The notes below the pieces were generated by a model. That model made no database searches and was not told the DNA's origin. It saw only the letters and a list, made by a program, of their open reading frames with translations. From contig CAZUXY010000060.1 in the NCBI GenBank assembly GCA_964624235.1, positions 1 to 26,051 on the forward strand: a DNA stretch of 26,051 nt, given 5' to 3'. Source of the stretch: CAZUXY01 sp964624235 (lineage in GTDB: Bacteria > Spirochaetota > UBA4802 > UBA5368). This document shows, piece after piece, positions 7,219 to 13,738 of the stretch. Every line of letters begins with the position of its first letter. Position 1 is the stretch's first letter. The position numbers and the translations under genes were made by a program.

Positions 7219-8178
7219 TTACAGGTCTTTAAATTCAGTACCTGTCTGCGCGGTCTTCCACCATTCCCGCCATTCATCGGGTTTGCCGAATTTCTGGCCG
7301 GTGATGCGTTTCAGCGCGTCCATTACATTATCGTTCAGAAAACGTTTGTTAAGATCAAATAAGGTGATTATCGAGGGAACAGCGGATTTTGCCGGGCTGC
7401 CGAAGCTCCCTAACAGTTTTACTATGTTCTTTTGCGTACAGGTGTTCCGCGTGTTCAGCGCGCGGGTAAGGAAATCAATGGTGTTCCTGTCCATTTTTAC
7501 GGAGCGGAACGGTTCAAAAGCCCAGTCGGCCGATATGGTCGCCATCTCTCCCACGGTACAGTCCGCGTCGGCGGCGGCTTTAACAAGAACAACCGGCCCC
7601 CACAGGTGCACAAAGCCCCGTAATAATCCCTTGAGCCATGCCTTGCGGAACGGCGCTTTAGACGGTACGGTGCATTCATGTATGGCCGAGGGGGTGGGGA
7701 TACGATCTTTTATTTTCACCGTTGCCGGATTTTTGCCGGTTGCGGTAACCGTCAGCGTGCCGTATACCCCGGCGCTGGTATAGCATCGATCGGACGGGCC
7801 GCCCGCCAGGTACTTGAAGTGCCGATAGGTGGTTGGTAAAGCTTCCAGTGTAAGATCAGCTTCCAGTGTCGCTTCGGTATTTTCCGGAGAATCCGCTGTT
7901 GCGATACCCATTAATGTTAAACAGTATCTCAGGTCCCGTTCGAAGGAAACGGGATTTTCATAAGGTAGGATGGGTATATTGTCGGGATATGCGCGTTTTA
8001 CAAACGTCAGTTTAACCGCTTTTATATGGATTTTCCGAATGGTTATACCGTTAAACATGGGCACATGCGGTGGTTCGATTACGTACTGGTACTGTACTTT
8101 TTTATCCACATACCCGGTCTGACAGCCGACCAGGAAGAACGTCGTCAATAGTAAAATTGAAGCTAAGGTTCTGTGCAT
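7219..8178 (-). CDS. Lipoprotein with C-terminal HEAT-like repeat
   Basis: A 319-residue predicted lipoprotein: MHRTLASILLLTTFFLVGCQ has a signal peptide with lipobox LVGC, so Cys19 is the lipidation site. The central part (~25-190) is beta-rich and unrecognised. The C-terminal ~80 residues resemble a HEAT-type helical repeat: NTCTQKNIVKLLGSFG, then AKSAVPSIITLFDLN and VMDALKRITGQKFG, ending PDEWREWWKT, a tail seen after HEAT repeats in other exported proteins. No strong Shine-Dalgarno precedes ATG 8178, but the signal peptide fixes the start. It probably sits on the periplasmic face of a membrane as a binding or scaffold protein. It runs in the same direction as the exported protein at 6318. 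Confidence 0.65.
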   Translation of the reverse strand: MHRTLASILLLTTFFLVGCQTGYVDKKVQYQYVIEPPHVPMFNGITIRKIHIKAVKLTFVKRAYPDNIPILPYENPVSFERDLRYCLTLMGIATADSPENTEATLEADLTLEALPTTYRHFKYLAGGPSDRCYTSAGVYGTLTVTATGKNPATVKIKDRIPTPSAIHECTVPSKAPFRKAWLKGLLRGFVHLWGPVVLVKAAADADCTVGEMATISADWAFEPFRSVKMDRNTIDFLTRALNTRNTCTQKNIVKLLGSFGSPAKSAVPSIITLFDLNKRFLNDNVMDALKRITGQKFGKPDEWREWWKTAQTGTEFKDL

Positions 8179-8332
8179 GTTGTTTACCAGCGGATATTAA
8201 TGAATAGTAGGAGTTGAATAAAAAAGCAATTATATTTTTTATTGATACAGGTCGTCCCTGGATTAAGCCTGATCGGTTACAGGTACGAAAATATTATGAG
8301 GTACGTTGATATCCCCGGCAAAGAAGAATGCA

Positions 8333-8449
8333 TCATTCCCGTCGGTACAGCAGCCCATAACGAGGTGTAATGAGCACGGGCAATGGGTATCCAGGCTTCG
8401 TCAGTTCCTCTTGTTGTTCAATCCCGTCAAACAATCCGCGTTGTTTCAT
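8333..8449 (-). pseudogene. IS5/IS1182-like transposase N-terminal remnant
   Basis: Minus-strand codons from ATG 8449 read MKQRGLFDGIEQQEELTKPG and then YPLPVLITPRYG, stopping at TGA 8335-8333. The pattern M-K-Q-x-G-L-F-D, then L-[ST]-K-x-G-x-P-L resembles the extreme N-terminus of IS5/IS1182-type transposases. Only about 26 of 38 codons fit; the rest of the transposase is absent and no terminal inverted repeats were seen. It is best read as a scrap left by an old insertion. It lies in the 8179-8579 gap, where I see no other gene. Confidence 0.4.
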
Positions 8450-8579
8450 GGCCGATCAGTCGTTTTATGATTGCTTTCAGTGGATTATCCTGCTACATTC
8501 CACCTTATCAATTAATTCACTAACGCTCGCTGATTTATAGAGATTACCTTAAACCAGGTTTATAAGTACACCGGGAACC

Positions 8580-9431
8580 ATGCGTAACAGTCATAAAACA
8601 AAGTTGTTTGATATTTTGAACAATGAACAGTTTACTTCAAAATTTATTTCCGGTATCGCCGGTGATAGATCATTGAGTATAAAAGAAAGGGAATTGTTTA
8701 AAAGATTGTTGAAGAAAACCGGTGACGATCTGTATGTAAAACTGCTGTTTTTTATTACCCATCAGGTATTTCCCGCGGGGGATTCCAAAAAGTTGTGGGA
8801 AGAGATATTAACCCATAAAAGCAGAATATCTAAAATTCTCAAAAGGAACGTGGAGATATCCGTTGCGACTCTGGATTATCTTACCAATATAAAAAATGAA
8901 ATTAAAAATCCAAAACTGATCGGTGAAGCCTTTATAGGAAAAATTGCAGAAATATCGTCAATCGACGGGTTGACCCGACTGTATAACCGGCAATACCTTT
9001 TTTTAAAGATAAAAGAGGAATTGAACAGGTATAAAAGATACAACACCGCGTTTTCTATCACACTGCTGGACATCGATAACTTTAAAAGAATTAATGATAC
9101 CTTCGGTCACCAGAAGGGCGATGAAGTATTGGTAAAATTCAGCCGCATACTGGAAAAATCAAAACGTGATCTGGATATCTGCGCGCGCTATGGCGGGGAG
9201 GAGTTCATAATCCTGTTGCCTCATACCGAGATGAGTGAGGCGATGATTATCGCGGAGCGTTTGAGGAAAACCATTGAAAAAAGTTTCCGTAAGGATCTAA
9301 GACTGACGACCAGTATCGGCGTATCAGGCTGCCCTGAAAGTTCGATAACCGTTAAAAATCTGATAAAAAAAGCTGATGATGCCTTATACCGTTCGAAACG
9401 CAGGGGCAAAAACCGGGTAAGCCGCGTATAA
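8580..9431 (+). CDS. GGDEF diguanylate cyclase
   Basis: A 283-residue soluble protein that should make c-di-GMP from two GTP. Residues ~1-125 are a helical, AT-rich N-terminal region with no recognised sensor family. The GGDEF domain (~130-283) starts at DGLTRLYNRQYLF and carries LLDIDNFKRINDTFGHQ-type metal/nucleotide residues, the active site GGEEF at 205-209 and the closing DALYRSKRRGKNRV. The inhibitory RxxD site is retained (Arg196-Asp199, five residues before GGEEF), so product feedback is expected. No membrane segment and no EAL/HD-GYP partner are present. ATG 8580 has only a weak GGGA site. The gene is isolated, flanked on both sides by decayed sequence. Confidence 0.93.
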   Translation: MRNSHKTKLFDILNNEQFTSKFISGIAGDRSLSIKERELFKRLLKKTGDDLYVKLLFFITHQVFPAGDSKKLWEEILTHKSRISKILKRNVEISVATLDYLTNIKNEIKNPKLIGEAFIGKIAEISSIDGLTRLYNRQYLFLKIKEELNRYKRYNTAFSITLLDIDNFKRINDTFGHQKGDEVLVKFSRILEKSKRDLDICARYGGEEFIILLPHTEMSEAMIIAERLRKTIEKSFRKDLRLTTSIGVSGCPESSITVKNLIKKADDALYRSKRRGKNRVSRV

Positions 9432-9476
9432 GTGAACGGTGTTGCCGTTCTTTTTCCCATTCGTCCATAAAGAAAT

Positions 9477-9527
9477 GTGAGCAAAGAATACGATTGTACA
9501 AAATCCGGCCCGACGAGAATTCCGTAA
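9477..9527 (+). pseudogene. brnA-like antitoxin 5' remnant
   Basis: From GTG 9477 the frame reads MSKEYDCTKSGPTRIP and then a TAA. Bases 9483-9505 match brnA bases 6069-6091 at 21 of 23 positions, and the peptide start parallels MRKEYDFTKS of the intact antitoxin. The remaining ribbon-helix-helix coding sequence is missing; a hydrolase fragment follows at once. It is the residue of a second BrnA-type gene or of a duplication of the first. Confidence 0.55.
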
Positions 9528-9529
9528 AA

Positions 9530-9751
9530 ATGATCGATTCCTTCGAGATGGCCCGGCGGCGTACTTCCCTGGTTATCACCGCCGGTGACACTGACTTTAA
9601 CCGCAACGAGGCCTGCTCCATGTACTATCACCTGATGCGCATGCAGTTCATGAACATCCATTATATTCAGGAACCGGGGAGGGGTCACGCGCCCCTTACG
9701 GGAATGAACTTTGATCGCGCCGTCAGGCTGCCGGATGCACGGAAACGATGA
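9530..9751 (+). pseudogene. Alpha/beta-hydrolase C-terminal remnant
   Basis: From codon 9530 the frame encodes 73 residues: FEMARRRTSLVITAGDTDFN, then NEACSMYYHLMRMQFMNIHY and QEPGRGHAP. This resembles the end of esterase/dienelactone-hydrolase-like proteins: a strand, [ITG]-x-x-DFNR, and the PG-x-GH loop that carries the catalytic His. The nucleophile elbow and the rest of the fold are absent, so it cannot be active. It directly follows the brnA-like scrap, which points to a deletion fusion. Identification is from remembered motif spacing only. Confidence 0.42.
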
Positions 9752-10004
9752 GTAACAGGGGAGGGTCTGCGGTATAGCGGGATTCTTCAGCCATCGTCAT
9801 CCTGCCCGGCATGCGCGACACCGTGTCTCGCTTCTTTTCTGTGGGAATATTTTAAAAAACTCTACTTGAAAAGGGACAGGGAGGGGATAGCGTTTTGAGT
9901 TGACTATCAGGTGCATGGATATTTAATAACGTCATAGACAGATAACGCTTCGTCCGTAAGCGGAATTCACAGCTTAATACACATATGTCATTTGAGTTAA
10001 CCGC

Positions 10005-10103
10005 ATGGAGGAATCAAATTCGGCGGTTAAATACACAAAGGTTGTCCGGAGATACCTTTCGACGTTTAATGACGGTGTTCTGCTGATGATTGTATTTATC
10101 TGA
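10005..10103 (+). pseudogene. Possible remnant of a small membrane protein (RDD-like?)
   Basis: A 32-codon ORF, MEESNSAVKYTKVVRRYLST followed by FNDGVLLMIVFI. The RR-x(5)-[FI]-x-D-x-x-hydrophobic layout loosely resembles the first helix of RDD-family membrane proteins. It then stops. It is too short to assign; it may be non-coding. The candidate promoter at 9900-9927 lies upstream. Confidence 0.2.
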
Positions 10104-10181
10104 TCTGGTTCTATTATTGAAGGCAAAGATTAAATCACCTGTAACAGCTGGAATCGCCTGCGGTAACGGTGAGTTTCAAAG

Positions 10182-10673
10182 ATGATAGTGGAGATGTCCG
10201 ATACAAAATCAATAGAGTATGTAGCAAAAAAATCAAAAGAGCTTCTCACCTGCCAATTCGAAGCTTATCGCAATTTAGACCAGAAAGCCGGTATTGTAAT
10301 CGGGATACTTTCAATATTTCTCCCTTTATTTATCGGTTCCATTACGGGAAGCCCTTTATACATCAAAGTTATTTCACTTGTTCCTGTAATGGTGCTGCTT
10401 ATAGGAATGATAATAATGCTTTATGTAATAAGATCGAATAAATTAAGCCAGGGATATGATGAAACGAAATTTGTAGAATTAATAAATATTGATATCAAAA
10501 ATGTATACAAAGAAGAAATAGCTTACAATAAATATTCTATTGAAAAAAATGATAAAATATTGACTAAGAAAAATAAAAATTTTAATTGAGGATTGAAATT
10601 CATAATAATCTCTATGATCATATCAATAGGGGTAATGACACTTTCAGTTTTTGAAACTGTTGCGAAGGAGTAG
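10182..10673 (+). pseudogene. Small membrane protein gene interrupted by in-frame TGA
   Basis: The first 135 codons encode a helical N-terminus (ELLTCQFEAYRNLDQKAG), two membrane helices (IVIGILSIFLPLFIGS and VISLVPVMVLLIGMIIMLYV) and a charged region. A TGA at 10587-10589 then stops the frame. Reading on in the same frame gives GLKFIIISMIISIGVMTLSV up to TAG 10671-10673, an excellent third membrane helix. One nonsense change in a 163-codon gene explains this; readthrough cannot be excluded. GGTGAG eight bases before ATG 10182 is a good ribosome-binding site. The gene is AT-rich compared with neighbours, suggesting acquisition. I do not know the family. The lysine-rich ORF follows six bases after the TAG. 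Confidence 0.6.
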
Positions 10674-10679
10674 TGGAGT

Positions 10680-10811
10680 ATGGGCAATACACTGAAAAAA
10701 CAGTCAGCACAAAAGATCAAGAAAGATACGAAGAAACATTCAGCGAAAGAGACCCTTCCCAAAGTCAATCCTGAAAGAGTAAAAAAATATGCCGAAGGTG
10801 TCGGCAAATAA
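10680..10811 (+). CDS. Small lysine-rich protein, 43 residues
   Basis: ATG 10680 is preceded by AAGGAG at 10665-10670 (9-base spacing), a near-ideal ribosome-binding site. The protein begins MGNTLKKQSAQKIKKDTKKH and ends VKKYAEGVGK; about a third of residues are Lys, with no hydrophobic core, so it is probably disordered and may bind nucleic acid or an acidic partner. It sits six bases after the final stop of the three-helix membrane-protein frame and before a strong terminator, which makes these two ORFs one transcription unit. No family is recognised; conservation in relatives would be needed to call it firmly. Confidence 0.55.
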   Translation: MGNTLKKQSAQKIKKDTKKHSAKETLPKVNPERVKKYAEGVGK

Positions 10812-10907
10812 GAATAAATGTACATTGGGGCGCTGATGTCGGCAAGATTATATTCGATAATTCTTCTTGTCGAGGGGGCATGCCAGCAAAAGCACTATTG
10901 AGGTCAC

Positions 10908-10938
10908 AAAAAAGGCGAGGTGCTTTCCTCGCCTTTTT
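10908..10938. terminator. Bidirectional intrinsic terminator
   Basis: GGCGAGG (10914-10920), loop TGCTTT, CCTCGCC (10927-10933), flanked by six A before and five T after. It reads as a rho-independent terminator on both strands, closing the plus-strand unit ending at 10811 and the minus-strand unit ending at 10956. Confidence 0.88.
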
Positions 10939-10955
10939 GTAGATTTTAAATATAC

Positions 10956-11396
10956 TCAATATGTGTCATTTTCTTGCTGACTGGCATGGGTCAGGTTGCC
11001 GAATTCATCATATCCCCAGACCGCCCAGCAGGTACCTGTAACTGCTCCAATTGTCATCACGATTGAATTAAAATTCTTGGTAGCAGGGTCATAAAAATAT
11101 ATATTTGCGGTGGTGACGGAACCTCTCCCCATGCCGATACCTGAATGGGAACCGCCCAGTAAATTGTAATCGTCTATCGTCATTGTATCGGTATTAACCG
11201 ATATGTTTCCATCGAAAATACCCAACACAAGATATTTTACTTCTTTTGGTGCATAGTACGAAAAAGTAGTTCCGTTAAAATCTATTATATCAATCCTCTC
11301 CACATCAGGAAAGATTGTCGATTCCAGCTGGGGCGCTGTCTCACATGCGCACAGGCCCATCAGCAGTATAACTACAATTAATATTGTCCGTTTCAT
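10956..11396 (-). CDS. Hypothetical lipoprotein
   Basis: A 146-residue predicted lipoprotein. MKRTILIVVILLMGLCACET has a short basic start, a hydrophobic core and a Cys at a lipobox-like LCAC. The mature part is probably all-beta (VERIDIIDFNGTTFSYYAP, KYLVLGIFDGNISV) with a Gly-rich turn, GGSHSGIGMGRGS. No family is recognised. It is the second gene of a minus-strand unit, 15 bases after the CsgG-like/PEGA protein, with AGGTG five bases before its ATG. The pairing suggests it works with that outer-membrane protein; this is inference from position only. Confidence 0.68.
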   Translation of the reverse strand: MKRTILIVVILLMGLCACETAPQLESTIFPDVERIDIIDFNGTTFSYYAPKEVKYLVLGIFDGNISVNTDTMTIDDYNLLGGSHSGIGMGRGSVTTANIYFYDPATKNFNSIVMTIGAVTGTCWAVWGYDEFGNLTHASQQENDTY

Positions 11397-11411
11397 GGCT
11401 GCACCTCGCTG

Positions 11412-12683
11412 CTAATCGAAAAAGTATTTGATGCCGCCGCCTATGGCGAAGGCGTTGAAGTAATACTTGTGGTGGTGCTCTATGGGCGCGCCCAGAAGCT
11501 GGCTCTCGTAGGCATACCGCGTGAGCCTCGCCGGGGTGTAGTAATACCGTCCCTCGATAAAGATGCTCACCTTGGAAAAGGGGATCACGTGGGCGCCCGC
11601 TTTAAGCCCCAGGGTAAGGCGGTTCTGCACCAGAAGCTTTTCTTTCTCGTCCTCGGCGGTGGTGTCTTTGTGAAAATCCTGCAAATTGAGCCAGCCGATA
11701 ATGACGCCGGCGTAAGGCTGTATATACTTCCAGTTGGGAAAGGGCATAAAGGAAAGGGAACCCTGCAGGGTGTACATGTTGTACCAGCGCTCCTGGGTGA
11801 TGTCGGTGCCGAATACCGAGGGGAAGGTCTGGTCGTGCACTATGCGGCTGTAACCGGCCTCGGCCGAAAGTATAAAGAGATCGAAGTTATGGGCCAGGAA
11901 TGCCGCATTAAGGGGGCTTCCCTTGATGTCGGTTTTGACGGGCAGCAGGTAATACACCGAAAGTCCCATACTGGTGCGGTCGCGTATGCGGTCCTCGGCG
12001 AGGAAGGGAGACCAGCTCACGTACTTGTCTTTGACAATGGTAATGCTCGTGTCGGCGTCCACGCGTCCCGACTTGACCGCCTTGACGCGGTGGCGGCCCT
12101 CGGCGAGCTTGTATTCCACCAGCGGCGATTTACCCACCATGGTGCCGTCCACGTAGATCTCGGCGCCGTCGGGGGTGGTGGATACCGAGAGGTAGCCCAG
12201 GCTCTTGCCGGCGATGATGGCCGCCATCGCGAGTACGGCCTCGTTGGCCCTGTCGAAGACCTTCGCCAGCGGGGCTTTCACCACGCGGCCGTCTATCACC
12301 TTGCCCGATACCACCTCGATCGCCTTGATCGACACCACCAGTTGTTCCGGTGAGCCGGTGTACGAGCCGAGTATCAGCACGTCGGCCCTGGCCAGCCTGC
12401 CCGCCCGGGAGACCCTGGCTTCGCTGAAAATGCCCGTCTGCTCCAGGGCTATCTCGTCAAGCAGCTTGCCCAGATGTTCGCGTTCGACCACCCGCAGGTC
12501 TTTGGACTGCGAAAGAGTTGCCGATAGCGATTCTGGGATGGATTTCGCGAGATACTGGAGCCCTATGCCGCCGGTATGGTTGGTGAAGTTCATCACGGCG
12601 ACGGTGCGCTGCGCGGCGCCCAGAGGCAATGCGCACACGAGCGCGGCAAGCAGTACGCCGATGCTGAATGTGCCTGTTTTCAT
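11412..12683 (-). CDS. CsgG/LpoB-like – PEGA – outer-membrane beta-barrel fusion protein
   Basis: A 423-residue exported protein with signal peptide MKTGTFSIGVLLAALVCALP ending near GAAQ. Residues ~25-160 match the CsgG/LpoB-type fold: RTVAVMNFTNHTGG at the start, LSATLSQSKDLRVVERE, then LARADVLILGSYTG. A PEGA domain (~165-220) follows: LSVSTTPDGAEIYVDGTMVG with the P-L-V-x-Y-x-L-x-x-G-x-H tail. The rest (~235-423) alternates short beta strands with aromatic ends and finishes IGGGIKYFFD, as in a small outer-membrane barrel. CsgG-like domains oligomerise or bind envelope partners, and PEGA domains bind surface polymers, so an envelope-assembly role is likely. AGGAAA lies five bases before ATG 12683; a Fur-like box overlaps its -10. 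The fusion order is unusual to me. Confidence 0.8.
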   Translation of the reverse strand: MKTGTFSIGVLLAALVCALPLGAAQRTVAVMNFTNHTGGIGLQYLAKSIPESLSATLSQSKDLRVVEREHLGKLLDEIALEQTGIFSEARVSRAGRLARADVLILGSYTGSPEQLVVSIKAIEVVSGKVIDGRVVKAPLAKVFDRANEAVLAMAAIIAGKSLGYLSVSTTPDGAEIYVDGTMVGKSPLVEYKLAEGRHRVKAVKSGRVDADTSITIVKDKYVSWSPFLAEDRIRDRTSMGLSVYYLLPVKTDIKGSPLNAAFLAHNFDLFILSAEAGYSRIVHDQTFPSVFGTDITQERWYNMYTLQGSLSFMPFPNWKYIQPYAGVIIGWLNLQDFHKDTTAEDEKEKLLVQNRLTLGLKAGAHVIPFSKVSIFIEGRYYYTPARLTRYAYESQLLGAPIEHHHKYYFNAFAIGGGIKYFFD

Positions 12684-12703
12684 CGCGGTTTCCTTTTCTG
12701 TTA

Positions 12704-12718
12704 TGATAATGATTATAT
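12704..12718 (-). promoter_or_regulatory. Fur/PerR-like inverted repeat over the -10 of the CsgG-like unit
   Basis: TGATAAT-g-ATTATAT matches the 7-1-7 Fur-box consensus TGATAATnATTATCA at 12 of 14 arm positions. On the minus strand it contains TATAAT (12717-12712), 28 bases from the ATG at 12683, so a bound repressor would block that promoter. The -35 is poor. Sites of this simplicity also arise by chance in AT-rich sequence. Confidence 0.35.
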
Positions 12719-13029
12719 GTATTTATCGGCACGGCAACGGTTATTGTAAGGCAAAACACCGTTCATTTATGAGAATGGTGTTTCATGCGTGATGCGGAAC
12801 ATCCGCCGCTCCCGCCTTGCCCCTCCTGCCCATAATTTTCCCTGTTGTTAAGCTGGTAACATGCCGGTGAAGGGGATTGGTGAGCAGGGAAAGGATTAGC
12901 CTTGACAATACCGGAATATCTTTATAAAAAAAATACTGTCTTTTAGACGAATAATGCAATATTAATTAATGTCAAGGAGTTATTTTTACCCCGTTTACGG
13001 GGACGCCGCACAATGAAAGAGGTGATGTA
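12719..13029. other. Divergent intergenic region
   Basis: No gene recognised. It separates the minus-strand CsgG-like unit from the plus-strand SLOG gene. TTGACA at 12902-12907 with TATAAA at 12923-12928 (15-base spacing) is a possible promoter for the latter, giving a leader of about 95 bases. AT-rich between 12920 and 12985. Confidence 0.35.
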
Positions 13030-13593
13030 ATGAGTGAAGAGAAGACCGATCGCGTGTATACGGGCATAGGGGCCCGCGAGACCCCGGCGCCTCTCCTTGC
13101 GTTGATGGAGAAGGTCGGCGCTTTCCTGGCGGCGGAGGGATACCTGCTGCGTTCAGGAGGGGCCGAGGGGGCCAGTGCCGCCTTTGAAAAGGGCTGTGAC
13201 GCCGCAAAAGGGAAAAAGAACATTTTTCTCCCGTGGCGTGGATTCAACGGCAACAATTCGAACATGTACAACGTCACCGAAAAGGCCCTGTCGCTGGCCA
13301 AGAACTTCAACCCCGCATGGGTCACGCTGAACGACAGCGCGAAAAAACTCCAGGGCAGGTACGCCCACGCCCAGCTGGGTGACGGCCTTAACCGCCCCTC
13401 GGACTTTATCCTGTGCTATACCAAAGAGGGGAAGAAGAAAGGGGGCACCGGGCAGGCCCTCAAGGTCGCCGACCAGTACTCCATACCGGTGTTCGACCTG
13501 GGGGAATTCGAATACGACCACGCGCTGATGAAGAGCAAGCTGCATGAATTCCTGCAGGGATCCGGCGTCAACACCGAAAAACTCGCCCTTTAA
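13030..13593 (+). CDS. SLOG/DprA-type Rossmann-fold protein (YspA/phage-like)
   Basis: A 187-residue soluble protein. It opens with DRVYTGIGARETP, then LLRSGGAEGASAAFEKGCD, KKNIFLPWRGFNG and a late YSIPVFDLG strand. This is the layout of SLOG nucleotide-binding proteins of the YspA/cpYpsA-like group, common in phages: an IG[AS]RETP loop, the RSGGA-x-GA[DS] phosphate-binding turn, then [EN]IFLPW. SLOG proteins bind nucleotides or nucleotide-derived ligands; the ligand here is unknown. AGAGGTGATG just before ATG 13030 supports the start. A perfect hairpin lies 48 bases after the stop. Its GC content matches the host, unlike the AT-rich genes that follow. Confidence 0.75.
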   Translation: MSEEKTDRVYTGIGARETPAPLLALMEKVGAFLAAEGYLLRSGGAEGASAAFEKGCDAAKGKKNIFLPWRGFNGNNSNMYNVTEKALSLAKNFNPAWVTLNDSAKKLQGRYAHAQLGDGLNRPSDFILCYTKEGKKKGGTGQALKVADQYSIPVFDLGEFEYDHALMKSKLHEFLQGSGVNTEKLAL

Positions 13594-13640
13594 CGGCTGC
13601 CGGCGTATATTTTACGACAATGTCTCGCCAACTATCTTGA

Positions 13641-13662
13641 GCGCCGCCATCCGTGGCGGCGC
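13641..13662. repeat. Perfect 9-bp GC palindrome with TCCG tetraloop
   Basis: GCGCCGCCA (13641-13649), TCCG, TGGCGGCGC (13654-13662). A TTTTTT run follows nine bases later (13672-13677), so termination of the SLOG gene is possible but the spacing is poor. The GCCATCC[AG]TGGC core recurs at 15208-15219, suggesting a dispersed short palindrome family. Confidence 0.5.
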
Positions 13663-13675
13663 CGAGAATCATTTT

Positions 13676-13704
13676 TTGATTAACATTCGGAAATAATTTT
13701 AAAT
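13676..13704 (+). promoter_or_regulatory. Candidate promoter of the protease gene
   Basis: TTGATT (13676-13681), 17-base spacer, TTAAAT (13699-13704): four of six matches in each box at ideal spacing, 34 bases before ATG 13739. AT-rich surroundings make chance matches common. Confidence 0.35.
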
Positions 13705-13738
13705 AAGTAATAGAAACAGATCCAATAGAGGTTTTGCA

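Larger units (their letters stand above)
9432..10181. other. Decayed intergenic region with several gene scraps
   Basis: 750 bases without an intact gene. It contains a brnA-like 5' scrap (9477-9527), a hydrolase C-terminal scrap (9530-9751) and a 32-codon hydrophobic ORF (10005-10103). A candidate promoter is TTGACT (9900-9905) with TTTAAT (9922-9927), 16-base spacing. I see nothing recognisable in 9752-9895. Confidence 0.5.

Noticed and set aside
7044..7277. Upstream extension of the exported-protein gene (frame open to 7277).
   Set aside because: It would overlap the lipoprotein gene and hide a clear signal peptide; ATG 7043 has a good ribosome-binding site.
10908..10938. Small RNA ending in a strong hairpin.
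   Set aside because: The stem is flanked by A and T runs and lies between converging genes, so a shared terminator explains it fully.
11469..12353. 294-codon ORF antisense to the CsgG-like gene.
   Set aside because: A shadow of codon bias in the opposite gene: no motif, and the sense strand has clear domains.
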